Assembly (NCBI RefSeq): GCF_014529535.1
Contig: NW_023503293.1
Span: 3,862,741-3,926,740, forward strand
Length of the DNA: 64,000 bases
Source of the DNA: Bradysia coprophila
Taxonomy: Eukaryota > Arthropoda > Insecta > Diptera > Sciaridae
Direction of reading: 5' to 3'
In this document: positions 1-13,200 of the stretch, in pieces
Numbering within the stretch: position 1 is the stretch's first letter
How the letters are laid out: each line of letters begins with the position of its first letter
The notes under the pieces: model-generated
Database searches by the model: none
What the model was told of the DNA's origin: nothing
The model's input: the letters and a program-made list of their open reading frames with translations, nothing else
Made by a program: the position numbers and the translations under genes

Positions 1-1
1 T

Positions 2-1639
2 ACCACTACGACCATGCGTACCGTAACTCAACTGAAGAAAATTACTGATGATCCACCAGAAATTATATCATTTGTACCGCGCGATGCCATATCAAATAAG
101 AACATAGACGCAATGAAAGGAAATCCAATTTATTTCGAATACTTCGATGCAAAGGTCAATCAGCCGACAACGACAACCTATTACAACGCCGAACAATCCA
201 CACAACCGCTACCAGTTTCCTATAAAGTGGAACTTCAGCAGCCACCCAAAGCCGTTTACAAGCAATCTGAAGTCACACAACTGAGACCGCAGAAGAAAGC
301 TAAGCGACCATATAATGCCTACTTGCCATTGCAGCCGTTCGACTATGATAAATACGTTTACATCACTCCGAAGCCAGAAATCACTCCCAACGGTATATCT
401 AACAATGTTATACCAACGGTCGAAACTATTTCGAGCAGGCCACTGCAGTCATTCCAAAAGGAAGTGGAAACGATACGCCAAACACTACAATACTACAAAA
501 ATCCACAAACATACGATGCACAACGAAAGCCTAAGACTAAAGCTGTATACGAGTATTCCTTCGATGCGTCAAACGGTAACCAGAATAAACAATTCATAGC
601 TCCGACTACATTCGACACGACACCATTCAAGCCGATGGTACAATACAGTACACTGCTTAATGCTGAAAATGAATTCAGAGCTATGCCCTACACAACCGAA
701 TATCCACAGAATTATTATTCGAGCACTGGCAACGATTTCGAGAACAACCCATCCCCTCGAGTAAATGGAGCCCGGAATTATTCACCGAAAAAACCAGTCC
801 AACAGTATCTCCCGAATAAATACGGAAACGATGCAACTTCACCACCTCATTACGAGCATCCCCAAAAGGACACTCAATCTTATGACCAATTCCACTATTA
901 CAATACCAATGCTGAATACACAACAAATCATAGTCCTGTGCAGCCACAGCAGCAGCAACCATGGATTTCAATAGAAAAGCAGGTGTTTAGAGAAATACAT
1001 CCCAAAGACGTGAGTGTTCAGGGTAATTCCAGACCACTGCAAGTCTATCCTCAGCAAGGGTATCAACAGCAAGGGTACCAACAGCAGGGACAATACGATC
1101 ACTATTACTACAAAAACCCGAATCGGCCGACATATCCAAATGTCGAGCAAAACTATCAGAAGTATCCAACGACCAAAAATCCAAACGCTTACTACAAGCA
1201 AATTGAATCCATTCGCCAGCAACTGAGACGATACCCACAAAATCAACAAGAAATCAGTTTAGTCAATGATACAGCAGTCAATTACAAAAATCCGCGGCCC
1301 GCAATCAATCCGGACGCCGAGTATATAAATGTTAATCAGTACAATCAACATAAAGTTCAGCAACAGCAACAACAACAAATTCCCCAGCGTCTGCCACCAC
1401 AGCAACTGAACCCGAACAACTTTTATCATCCCCAACCCATACCACTGAACAAGGACATTTTAGTCAACTATAAATATCCCTTGCCTGAAATAAATCCGGA
1501 TAGCGAATGGTTGCCGGAGGATTTACGACGATACAATCGACGCTATCAGAATCCTGCTATTCACTACAAGTTGCCCGGAGATCATCAAGCTGGCGTGTAT
1601 TTCTTTACACCGCAAGAGAAACGATATCAAACCGATTGA
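2..1639 (+). CDS. Tyr/Pro/Gln-rich probable extracellular or cuticle-associated protein, 5' truncated
   Basis: The frame is open from base 2 and reads a Thr run before the Met at 14, so the true start is probably in an exon left of the window. About 545 residues are visible. Composition is rich in Tyr, Pro, Gln and Asn, with a poly-Gln stretch near 1361-1378 and QQQ-GY repeats near 1050-1090. A short motif occurs twice: VNYKNPRPAINPDAEY (from about 1277) and VNYKYPLPEINPDSEW (from about 1463). An IRQ-type motif (ETIRQTL, ESIRQQL) also recurs. No catalytic domain or membrane segment is seen. Composition resembles insect extracellular matrix and cuticle proteins, but no chitin-binding RR consensus is visible, so this is inference. 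The stop is TGA at 1637. Confidence 0.7.
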   Translation, partial: TTTTMRTVTQLKKITDDPPEIISFVPRDAISNKNIDAMKGNPIYFEYFDAKVNQPTTTTYYNAEQSTQPLPVSYKVELQQPPKAVYKQSEVTQLRPQKKAKRPYNAYLPLQPFDYDKYVYITPKPEITPNGISNNVIPTVETISSRPLQSFQKEVETIRQTLQYYKNPQTYDAQRKPKTKAVYEYSFDASNGNQNKQFIAPTTFDTTPFKPMVQYSTLLNAENEFRAMPYTTEYPQNYYSSTGNDFENNPSPRVNGARNYSPKKPVQQYLPNKYGNDATSPPHYEHPQKDTQSYDQFHYYNTNAEYTTNHSPVQPQQQQPWISIEKQVFREIHPKDVSVQGNSRPLQVYPQQGYQQQGYQQQGQYDHYYYKNPNRPTYPNVEQNYQKYPTTKNPNAYYKQIESIRQQLRRYPQNQQEISLVNDTAVNYKNPRPAINPDAEYINVNQYNQHKVQQQQQQQIPQRLPPQQLNPNNFYHPQPIPLNKDILVNYKYPLPEINPDSEWLPEDLRRYNRRYQNPAIHYKLPGDHQAGVYFFTPQEKRYQTD

Positions 1640-2637
1640 TATCAATTTTCTCTTACTCGATGTAAATTTAAATGTGATGAATCTATTTTAACTTAGTAAA
1701 AAATTGTAATTTTCTGCGCACCAAGAGAAAAGGCAACAAAAAACTGTGCAAAAAATTGTGTGCGAAGAGATAGATAATACATTTTCCTATGGCGTTTCCT
1801 ATGAATGACGAAAATGTGGACGGGATGAATATTTGATAATTTTGCTCAAGAATGGAATATTATAGAGAATGCAGAAAATGAATTTTAAAAAGTCTTTAAT
1901 TCTAACATGTTCAGTTCAAGGTTTCCTTCAATTAAACATTACGGTGGATTACTCATCCACTCTGATTACAGACCGAGTGACCATTTTTACGATAGCATTT
2001 TCTCGAATTTTTTAAGGTTTTTTCTTAAGGATTTAAAAAATGTCAGGCCATTTCGAGAAAATTCACAGTCACATGAATGATTTTCGAAAAAAAATGGCTT
2101 TCAAATACTCCAAAATGGTTGTCTAGCAACTTTTTCGATCGATCTGATCTACTTCTGATCAATGTACATCGATCGGTGTGCATATATCTCGCGTATACAT
2201 TCACTTTAGCTACACTTTTAAAGGGACAAAAATAGTCTTTCAAGTACCAAACGCAAATTCTTTTACCCGGAATATCACACGCTCACATTCCGAAATCCCA
2301 TACTTTTCGAGTTATTAAAGATTTATAACTGATATGACATAAACGTGACATATTCGTGATTGGTCCCTTAATGAACAGCCAGCTACTAAATATTTAGAAA
2401 GATACAAATATAACATCAACAAGTATCTAGTTCAAGATTTGTTGCAAGCGGCTCCTCTGCATAATAAATTGAAATTATTGGGGTAATCAAAAAAAAATTC
2501 ACTGACCTGCCTTAGTTTATCGCCGGCTGTTGCCTACATTTTGGATATATAAATTCGATTTTTTCCAATAATTTTTCTAAATAAAAAATCGAAGAATTTT
2601 GGAGATTTTCCGTAAGGTTTATAATTTGTTTAGAATA
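1640..2637. other. AT-rich intergenic stretch
   Basis: This contains the 3' flank of the upstream gene and no open frame with coding character. Nothing repeated was recognised here. Confidence 0.6.
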
Positions 2638-2920
2638 ATGTTTGGCGCGACCATTAAAAATGGCTTCTCGAAAGTGCCGCGACTAATTGTCAAGGTACAT
2701 TCTCTCATTGCGATTTAATGAATTCATATCAACCTTTTGCCATGAACACATTAATTTATGTAGAAAAGATTAATTTGGCTGCTCTTTAAATTGAATGGAT
2801 CTTTGACCCTTCTTTTAGTGTTTTGGAAGAGTTTCCTCTTCACCAGCTCAAAGAACAAACTATTTTCAGAAGTGTTTAGTCATTTGTGTTCGACAAAAAC
2901 AAACGATTACCTCTGGCTAG
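2638..2920 (+). CDS. Possible two-exon micro-gene, 52 aa, function unknown
   Basis: Exon 1 (2638-2694) starts with ATG, encodes 19 residues (MFGATIKNGFSKVPRLIVK) and ends at a GT donor in phase 0. It is much richer in GC than its surroundings. A pyrimidine-rich acceptor ending CTTCTTTTAG at 2818 opens exon 2 (2819-2920), which continues in frame for 33 codons to TAG. The product is basic at its N-terminus and amphipathic, like a mitochondrial targeting peptide. I do not recognise the family. It could be a real small mitochondrial protein, the first exons of a longer gene, a decayed gene or chance. Confidence 0.35.
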
Positions 2921-3552
2921 TGTTCTTTTATATGGTAAAGTGCATGTTGAAATTAATGAAGTAAAAGATTCTGCTTCAAATACAATGATTTTATTTGATT
3001 ATGTTTGCACAAATAGTGTATTACACTATTGCCGTTCGTAAAAGACAACGTCTCTTTCACAGAATAAGAGAAAAGATCTATGATCTATATCGACATTGAA
3101 ACACACTACTCACATTTTATTACAGTCGATTAATTGCAATCAAATTTGTTGCAATACTGAGAACACTAAACTTAAAAACGATGTGACAATGCGCATGACG
3201 TAACGAAATATGCTAACAGAGAAAATGATTAAATCTGTGTTATAAATCTGGACGAATAGAAATTTATAATAATTTTGTAAAATGTGATCAAATTTTTCGC
3301 CATAAGTTTAAGGACATTTTTTTAATCTTGATAAATAATTTCTTCTTCTTTTTAAATAATTTTGTTGTTATCATCGAATATACTATACTTCCTCATGTAA
3401 TAGAAAATATAGAATATAGGTCGAGTGCTTAAGGGGAATCTACCATCAGTGTGTACATTTAAAAAAATTAATTCTGCCACACGAAATAACTTGAATATTA
3501 AAAAAAAAATCCAATTTTTCGCCCATTTTTTTTTAATTTATTTTTTATGTAC

Positions 3553-3703
3553 CAACGTTCTGCGAGCATGAGTGATCTTAGTGACAGCTGTCAAATAAAG
3601 TAATAATTTGTATGAAAATTTTTTCAATTTTGTTTACAGTGTCAGTACGACACACTGTCCAGTTTCAGTACTCTAGAGCAACACTCATGCTTGAAGTGCG
3701 TTG
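3553..3703. mobile_element. Decayed copy of the CAACGCACTTC-type MITE
   Basis: The right end reads CACTCATGCTTGAAGTGCGTTG, matching the termini of the better copies at 17287 and 28238. The left end CAACGTTCTGCGAGCATGAG is its imperfect inverse. The flanking 7-mers (TATGTAC and AATGGAC) agree at five of seven positions, as expected of a decayed 7-bp duplication. Confidence 0.6.
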
Positions 3704-5204
3704 AATGGACAGATATTTAATTCTTCAAATCAAATTATAGTTTGATTTAAATAATCGAAGCACAAGCAAAACACTATCCACTGATACGATTTGTGTATCA
3801 TATCGTTTGTCTTTCAATTATTTGCTATGCGAAGTGAAGCCTATATTCGAGAAAAATGTTTTCGTAAAATTTCTTGATTTTCTTGACATTTTTCTCGAAT
3901 TTCTGGAAATATATTTTAAAAGAAAATTCGGGAAAGTTGACAAAAAAATATTTTCTCGTAAATAGGCACCGATAAAATTATGCGAATGGAATTTTAATAT
4001 AATGTTATTGGCAGCACGAGACAGATAAATCATCTATACACTGAAGGCAGATGAAGAGTTTTTGTCCCTTACACATGAGACTAGGCCGTAAAAATCTGAA
4101 TTCAGCTGAACTTATTCATATATCGCCTCTGTAGTTATTTTTAATAGTAATAAAAAAGCGAAGAAGATATAATTAGAAATATATATTAACGGTTTAAGAT
4201 TCATTTTCGTCATATTTATGATTATTATAATACCTACTGATAGAATGGGAGGTGCACTTTTTTATAAAAAAAAAATATTTTAGAAAAATGTATTTTTGAT
4301 ATGAAAATATTTACGATAAATTTTTCCATTTGATTTTATCATCAAACGGACAACGAAAAGAAATGTAAAATTTCGTATTCTTAGAGCAAATTTAGAATGA
4401 AAAGGATGCTCAATTTCAGAGAGAGTCCATGCATTACATATACAAGAAACGCACACACACGTTTATGATAGTAATTTTAATTGAGACGGTGAAGGACATT
4501 ATATATCAACTGAAAGGCGATCGAAAAATCCAAAAAATGTTTCCACACATTTCGAACAACAAGGAAAAAAGAAACGATTTTTCGTGTGAGTATTTTTTGC
4601 TTATTGTTGAAAATGAGAGGCAAACGTAATGGATTTTGCATAAAATGTCGAAATATCTCTCGGAAGTTCATTGACAGAATCATTTTTCGACTCAACGTGT
4701 ATATTATAACACGTTTCGCTGGACTGTAGAAATGGAACACTGATACTGTGAATCCACATATCGTTTACATCGGAGTTTATTTCTTCTGTTAGTAGCAATG
4801 AATTTCTAATAATTGATAATCGAACGTTGATGTTGATTTTTCGGAAATTAATTTATTGTGTGGCTGATCCGGAATACCCAACAAATGTGTGATGAACAGA
4901 AATTAACTCTCAATTGAGCATCCTTGATTATCTTCTTAATAAAAAAAAAACTTTACTTTCTAGAACTCTCTCAGCTTTCTTGTACTTTTACCTAGTTATT
5001 GTATTGTACCACACACAACATTTTGTAATTAAAATTATTTATTTGAAATATTTGGTGGATTTTTATTTGCTTGTCGTTGCGGATGTGTGATTAGAGCACA
5101 GTTGTACTTCGTTGGCATCATCACCATTTACATTACGCGGTACATTGAATAAACAACGTGAAAGTCACCTGTAGCTAGGATCAGGTAATGTACCGGGAAA
5201 AACA

Positions 5205-5335
5205 CAAGTCAGATGAAGTCATGCCCAAAAGAGTATGTAATGGAAGCAATGACATTGTCATCCGATGTAAGTCATGCAAAGTCAACAAGTCATGTGAGTC
5301 ATCAGTATAACTTGTCAGTCATTTGCGTCATATAT
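5205..5335. repeat. Cluster of GTCAT pentamers
   Basis: GTCAT recurs about eight times in roughly 130 bp at irregular spacing, mostly in one orientation. It may be a decayed simple repeat; no function can be read from it. Confidence 0.4.
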
Positions 5336-6311
5336 CGGCCGTCAGCACGACCTTTATAATCATTTAAAAAAAATCTTGCTGATCATTTGAATCGCCTTTC
5401 AGAGATGAAGGTTTAGACAAAAGATCCAGTTAAGTATGATTTGCAGTCGACCGCACTAGCTTTCCGTTGAACATAATGGTGCCACAGTAGTAAACGTACC
5501 AAAGGTTTCATCCCCAAACATTATCACTTGTGAAAAAATTGGTTTCTCGGTTAACACAAAAGACTGAGATGATTCATATGAACGTAAAATAAAAGTGCTA
5601 TTCTCCAAAAATAGTCCTTGTGTGAGTTGCATTCGATTGATCACGTCACTTTTGAGAGCATTTTGATTGAGGTCGGATAAACTAGAAAAAACTCTGTCAT
5701 CGAAAAAAAAACGTTTGAAAAGTTTTGAAAACTAGAAAATTCTTTAATCAAAGAATGTAGAAGACACTCTTCATTTTTGTACATTTGCTTCATGGTAAAA
5801 AATGATTTATAGAATGGGTCTACGGGTCTTTGAGAAAATTTTTAAAAAAATCGTTGGAAATCTACGAAAATCTCTAAAAATTTATATGAGTCCTTGATAA
5901 TCCGGAGAAAACGGATAACAACATTCTCAGAAAATTATCGAGAATCCACAGAGTAATTTTTACCAACGCATTTAAACCTCACATAATTTAGACACTGAAG
6001 GTAAAGCACACACTCAGCGGAAAATAAGGATGCCAACTTCCAAGTGAATTCATTTTTGTAATGTTCCTATCGTCATATTTTCTTGTGACTAATATTGTTG
6101 CACCTGCTAAGTTTGCATGAAATCGAATTCAAGGTTCTGAACCTTGATCGAATTCACCTCACTAGTGGCAATTTTATGCAAGCGAATTCAATGTGAGTGC
6201 AACGTAACGAAACTAAATTCACCTTGAACCAATCACTAAAACAGGATTTAAACAAGACGCCTGCTGCACGCAGAAGTCAGAATTTCTCACACAAATTACT
6301 AACTGTGCTTT

Positions 6312-6405
6312 CACACAGCGATGCGAAAGTGACAGATGCGAAATTTTTCTTTTGTCCTCATGTCAAAGAACAAAAGAAAAATTTCACTTTCGCGTTGTTG
6401 TGTGT
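6312..6405. repeat. Small inverted-repeat hairpin
   Basis: The arms pair imperfectly: CACACAGCGATGCGAAAGTG on the left against CACTTTCGCGTTGTTGTGTG on the right. Inside them is a second pairing, AAATTTTTCTTTTGT with ACAAAAGAAAAATTT. The inner motif resembles the hairpin at 45541-45714, suggesting one MITE family. Confidence 0.55.
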
Positions 6406-7227
6406 AGGCGTTAAAAAAATTTGTTCTGGTGCTGGGTTTTCAGTACGTTGGCCTGCCTCAAAAAATAAGTAAAATTCAAAGCGACAAAATAACCTAACTC
6501 AACATGCCATATTCTCTACTGATTTTCTATTAGCCATAAATTGCACTTTATCGACAAATTGATTTCTAGTAGTGTCGTTGTTAACACATAATCATTCAAA
6601 TTCATCAACCGATTGTCGTCCCATGTCAACGACGCATTTATGCGGATAAATAAAATTGAAATTGAAAAATGTTTGTGCAATTTTTGTTGAATTTTTTTAT
6701 TTTCATTTAATCTCTCAATTTTCAATATATTATTTTTTGAATAACTACAAAATTCAAAGAAAAACAATTCTTAAATATAAATAAATTCTCCTGGGATCGA
6801 TATAATAATCATTCAGAGCATAAGTAGTTATTTATAGTAAATATTAATCTACAATGTAGTGCGACTGGTTAAGATTTTTCGTCGAATTTTATACAACAAG
6901 AAAATTAATTTTTTAAGATTTCTATAGTTTCACTTTTTGTTGTTGTTGGTTGTTGTTGAAGAAATGTTTTGAGTAAAAAATTAAGCTCTAATCATCATCT
7001 TACGCACACTCGAAACACGAAGAAAGAAAGAAATAAAACGTACGAAAATTAGCAGCTAATTTTTGTTTGAATTTGATTGTTGAAGTTTTAAACCCAAAAA
7101 AGAAAACAAATAATGATGGGGGTGGAGTGGGTGGCTGGTACAATTATAAATAGTTTAGTCACAAGCAATTTCTGTGATACCACAAATAATTAACCATTTC
7201 CGGCGCGCGCCTATTTACATTATCGGA

Positions 7228-10200
7228 CTACATGTTATGCCATTGCGTTGCAATAAGACTATTCGTTATTTCCGTCGTACGGGCAATCTCTTCATGCAGA
7301 CTATGACCTAGCCACATCAAATGTAATTTATTTAAACGCTCCTTACACAAATGTAACGGATTGCCGCGTCGCAATCCCTGATCCGTTTCACCGTATTCGT
7401 CCAAATACGGCGCCGACATTAGGCTGCCCTTGCTCAGGCCGAGCAAAACGATTTCACAGTCTCGAATCCGTAAAAATATGCCGACACCAGCGCCACATTC
7501 ATGTGCATGATACGTACACGCACCAACCGTCTGATTGTTGATCATTTCCTTCTGGCAACAATATGTCATCGAGCATAAAATATCACCGCAAACTAAGCAC
7601 ATCGATGGATTACGCTTGTCGTCGCGATCGTTGTTGGGACAGGTAAACGACGATACGCTGTTGATTAGGTCACTGTACTCCTCTGGTAGATCGATGAAAC
7701 GTTTCACGTTAGGTACACATGGATAAACGACGGAGTCGCCGTTGCCGCGTAAGCTCTTTGCCACATTATCGATATCCTTGTGGTTGGCTAGGCTAGACAT
7801 AAATGAGTACGATTCCTTATTCGATAAATACGATTCAATGTCGGTGTGAAGTCCGAGATATTCGCACATCACTTCAAATGTATCACCATAGACGTTAGCT
7901 AATTGATCTGGCAATTCCACATCAGTCATAAAATGGAACAGCAGACAAGAGCACCGCAAAAATGTGGAACTCTCCGCCTTTATATTCTCTAATATTGCGT
8001 CATGCAGTTTCCTTGTCGCTTGGACGGTTGTCGAACCATTTTCCCGTTGGAAGCAATTGAATTTGACATAAAAATCGATTAATGGAGATTCAATCAGTTC
8101 ATCGCCATCGTACGCATCATTGTCCACGTCCATAAATTCATTGGATGTTTCGCCACCCATCTCAAACACACTCGGGTCCAGTTTCATAAGCAAAAATATT
8201 TTTGTTAAATTGGCCAGGAACATCAATTTCAGGTAGTAGAAGTCGAACATACTGCCACTGGGCACACTGCATTCCTGTGTTTTGGCGTAAATGACTGACG
8301 GTGTAATGAACAGCAGCGACACCAACATTTTGAAAATGTTCCATTCGGTCACCGACGATGATTGATTATCGAATATCGAATCGAGTATGCTGCGCAATTG
8401 GCTGATCAGTGTGGCTGCATTTTGATCGCTGATGCATGTCGGAAGTAAACCGCAGACACGTATCAAACCTGATAAGCAGCTGACGTGTCTGATGGACATT
8501 TGGCCCTTGAGTGGCTTGTTTATAGCGCGCAAATACATTTCCAACGTTTCGATTGTGTAGAGACAGGACAGCCATGTGGCAATATATGGCTCGCATGCAA
8601 CCGATGCGTATGGATATGGAGCCACACGACGGACCGAATTAATGAACTCTTCCAACAGATTTTTCAAATCAGCCGATATTAGCGCTCGTTGCAACGGCTT
8701 ACAAATTCTGGAAAACTTTTCTACGGTTGTTGTCGACGCTTCGATGATTGGAGTCACGCTGGGCATGTGTTCGATGTGATCCAAGCTGTTTTGCAGCATA
8801 TTGTCGTCAACGCTGTGAAGGACTGTGTTGTAACTCTTCATGAACGCTATCCATTCCTCGAAACTCGTGTAATCTTCGGGGTCTTCGATCGGCGGATTAT
8901 TGAAGCGACACAACGCTGGAGTGATTGGTAGAACAGCATTGCTAAGACATCTGCACAACGGGCATAAGAATTCCTTTTTGTCGATAATGAAACTACCGGG
9001 CGAGCGATTTCTATTCGGTCGTCGATTCTCTTTCAATACTTCATTGTCAAAGTAGTCCTTCCAGCAGCTGGCATGCATTACGTGTCCGCATGAGCCACTG
9101 TGTGGTGATGGATTACTGGATTTGTCGTGATGCAATACATTCGACTGTTGAATGAATGCCGAATACACCATGCACGGACCATCTTTGGTCACAGTCGACT
9201 CCTCCGAGCACAAAATGCACGTGAAACGTTGATCCTCGATTACTTGCTGTTTCTGTTTGGTCCCCAGACAGGCATTGTTTAAGTCGTACGTAGACGGTTC
9301 CGTTAACCATTCCATGCTACACTGTCGATTTGCGGCGGTCGTAGCTGCTGTTTCGAACAGTTCAGCGTTCGTTGACATGAAGTTCCGTTGAGCGCTGGCC
9401 ATTTGGGCCATGATTTTTGCACGACATTCTGCTGCCAGCCGAGCCCGTTCCTCTTTTTCGGCCTTCTCAACTTCAGCGGCACTCATAGACGGTTCAACGA
9501 TTTCTTCACTTTCCATTTCGTCGGCGGTAGACGCTCGTGGTTGCAGATCTTTGTATGCTTTCACTGCCCATATCAACAGGTCGCGGTGTGCTTCGACCTG
9601 AAATATTATTTTCGGTCAAAGTCGAGCCCACATAAAAGCGGACAGTATACTCACTCGAACACTGGATACCAGTTCCTCCATTAACTGAAGAATGTTCCAT
9701 TTCGATGCACGATCGTAAAACGTAAAGAATGGATAAAATCCGGTCTTCTGTTCTTGGACAGCATATCCAATCAAATGTAGCACCTATCGAACACACACAC
9801 ATCGTTCAATCGTTGCAGTTTATTGGAATCTTATTGTCTCACTAACCTTTTGCAGATGGCTATCCGAGAAACTTCTGGCTTTCAAGTCGAGTGCACGTTT
9901 CAAAACCGTTTGCATTATCAACAGCATTACATCACATTGCAGTAAATTGGCCAATAAACTGAAATCAGAGAGGAGTGCGTTGAATGCCAGGGGCCAGACT
10001 GAACATTTTCGGTGTATATGGGAACAGAAAACAAACTTACCTAAATGACTGGGTCAATTGTGGTAACATCGGCGGTGGACAGCAAACTAAATCATTTTTG
10101 TCTTTGCGCCGTTTACGTTGCGCTTCTTCCGATTTCGATTTCTCTTCTTTCGTATAGTGATAGTAGTACATGTTGTAGTCCTCGAAGAACTCGGGCTTCA

Positions 10201-13200
10201 ATTCGTACACACCTTTTTTGTCGGACTGGGTTGGCTTCTTGAACACAGCCACCGCATCGATAACACTTTCCATTCCATTCTCATTCTGCGATTCCGGCAA
10301 CGTTTTACTCAGTTCCGAATGCGAAAAAGGTTTGATGCACAGCTGCTGAATGATTTCCTTCTTCAATTTGTCCACCTCGGTAACGACGCCAATTCCAGGC
10401 ACATAACGTTCACCGATGATTACGATCAGTGTTTCCAGCATTTCGTCGACCATGTTGATGATTTGTCGTATACTATCCTCTTCGGGGTTTATCAAACTGG
10501 CAACTTCAAAGTCTACGGCCGCCCAACTGATCAAATTGAATTTATTGATAACATGGATCAGAAACTCGTTACTTTCGATGAGCGATGCTCCGATTTGTAA
10601 CAGAACAATGTCTCGATCGAGCATCTCGGCCCGACAACGAACATTGCGATAGAAATACAGTTGATTCAACAGGGAGTATCCGTTACGTCTCCACAAGCCA
10701 CTGTGCACTTGAGCGATCATGGTTTGCGTGCACAGTACCGGTTCGATGATTAGATCGGGTGTCGTTCTCGGCGAAGCTTGGCCCATGCCCAGTTCATAGT
10801 TCAAGCCGAACTTCTCTAAATGCAAATACAATCCGGCAAAGAAGCGTGACAACGGCAAATGAATGGACACATGCTTGGCCGACACATCATACATCAGACA
10901 GGTAGCACTGTGATCGGCTAGCTCTTTCACTTCTTTGGTTGCTTGCGACACAATGAATTCACTTTCGCTTAGACTTGCCAGGACCATGCGATATACTTTC
11001 ACCAATACCACTTTGTCCGTGCTGCACCAGTCGAGTATCAGTGTTATCACATGTGCCAATTTGATGTGTAAATTGAAGGCCGATTCCCATTCCGGTTCGT
11101 ATTCCATATGCTGGCCGGTTTGGCGATGTACGCTGTCCATACCTTGCATCTCCTTTAAGAGTTTCAGTAAAATTTGAAAGCCGTGAAGGAAGTTCTTTCG
11201 CAAGTCATCCGTCCATACGTCCGGCTTGAAACTCAGCAAATATTTCAAATCGAACAGGGTGTACGCGGCTCGTTTGAATACGTTCATGTTGGCTGTGTTT
11301 TTGGCAAACTGGAGTATCTTCTTCTTCACATACTTCTCGATCGACTCGGAGTAGAATGTGTGCATCAGTTTGAAGAATGCACTTTCGTGTGCAATCAAAT
11401 GCTGCGCAATCGTCGGTACGGTGAATATTTGTACGCTCAGCGAGACCACACTGAACGAGTGTTCGTGATCGTCACGGATGAACTCTTGCATCAACGACGG
11501 ATAGAGTTTGGTGAACAGTATTGCCAGCGTCTTCTTATTTTCGTACTCCATGAGCATGCCGGATATTAGAAGTCGATGCCAACTGGCACGGGCCGTTTTC
11601 CACAATTTAAAATCGTTCAGCAGAATGTGATTCAAATTGTAGCTGGTCTGTTGGGTAGCCACTTCACAAAATAGTTTCCGAAAAACGGCATGCCGGGACA
11701 GAAAGTCTTGAAACCTAAAATACGGAAAAACAATTGGCAATTGTGGGATGCTTCCCGTGTCGAATCGTCGTTGATCGGATACGTACCAGGACAGTAATTG
11801 CAATGCAAATTGTTGATATGCGACAGCCTTCTTATGCAGTACAGCTACCTTTAATGCCGTTGTTTTGGTTATCATTTGAGTGCGCATCGTCTGCTTCTCA
11901 ATGTCTTGCTTCAATTTCAAACACGCTTGAAATGTAGCGCATTTCACCACGGCTCGACCCTCGCGATCAATGCTGCACACGTACTCGACGGCTTCCTTTT
12001 GATTGCAACCGACGATTCGTGTTAGGGTTTGTATGACCTAAACACGTCCAAGGAAAATTATCTTCAGCTCCTGGAATTGTTCAATGGTAAGAGATGGACT
12101 CATTACCTGCTCGAACGTATGTGTCTCGTCATTGTACAGAACGGTACAATAGAAATCTTCTTCGTTGAAGCCTTCACAACCGCGCATACTTCCGTCGGTT
12201 TCGATTTCCAACGAACGCACACAATAATTCATTATCGCATCGAATACAATCAGACATCGTTCACGCATACGTTCCGTTATTATGCTACTTTCAATCTTCT
12301 CTTCCTTAATCTGTGAACGAGAACAACGACAACCGTTAACAAAGAGAAATTCGACTCATCATGCAAACGCCAGTGCCGTACATTATGCTCATCACAATAA
12401 GGATCACGTTTCCAGGCTTCAACATCACCGCAATCGCAACAGCCGCCACCACTTGACGTGCCCATTTTGTATTTGTGATTTCGATGGGCTGATTGTTTAA
12501 AACAATTGACGCATAGAACGCACGTCTGGTCCATGCCGCATTCTCGACAACTGTAAGTGGGCTCGCCGAGTTTGAAAATTTGTCCGCACACAGAGGATAC
12601 ATTCCCTTCCAGTCGCAGTTTCTCCAGTACGGTCTGGGGATTATCACCACAGATGAACTCTTCAACTGCATCAATAATTGCACATTTAGCTGCTTGTTCG
12701 TCAAAACTACAACGACCTGCAATTAGTCAGATAAAAGAAAACATTTTTCATTTCACAATAATGATCGAGTTTGTGGCGGGAAGGTCGAATAAATTACATG
12801 TGCACAAAGAAGGTAATTTTATGCATTTTGATGCATTGTCATTCCATGTACAAATATTGTCAATCAATCGTTCAGTGTTTTTGTTTTGTTCTGTTCCAAA
12901 ATTGAAAAGCATTGTGATGCAGTAGTAAAAGTATTGACTTCTGATATTCTGATAAAATTCTGGGGATTTACACAAAGATGATCTCCATTCATTTGGCTTG
13001 ATATTGTTCGGAGATTGTGAAAGTATCTCGACTGATTTGGGGTAAAATTGCAGCAATTGATAAGATTAACGCTACGAATATTGTTGAAGAATGTCAAATA
13101 CAAAATTTCGAAACGAAGTTCATTGGCATCAATGATTCAGTTTAATTTCGGATTCGAGATTTTTTGCCTCCATCAAAAATGTTTGAACGACTCACGGAAA

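Larger units (their letters stand above)
2921..7227. other. Gene-free AT-rich intergenic region with short repeats
   Basis: There is no convincing coding exon on either strand. It holds a decayed 151-bp inverted-repeat element (3553-3703), a cluster of GTCAT pentamers (5205-5335) and a small hairpin (6312-6405). The right end should include the 3' UTR of the UBR gene on the minus strand. Confidence 0.6.

Noticed and set aside
681-1249. Minus-strand frames of 83-96 codons
   Set aside because: They lie opposite the long Tyr/Pro/Gln-rich frame and are by-products of its composition.
6197-6472. 91-codon plus-strand frame
   Set aside because: Contains the 6312-6405 hairpin and has no recognisable protein character.
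10118-10600. 160-codon plus-strand frame
   Set aside because: It is antisense to UBR exon 5, whose protein is clearly conserved.
12336-12722. 128-codon minus-strand frame
   Set aside because: It overlaps the UBR-box exon in the wrong frame; the UBR-box frame carries the conserved cysteines.
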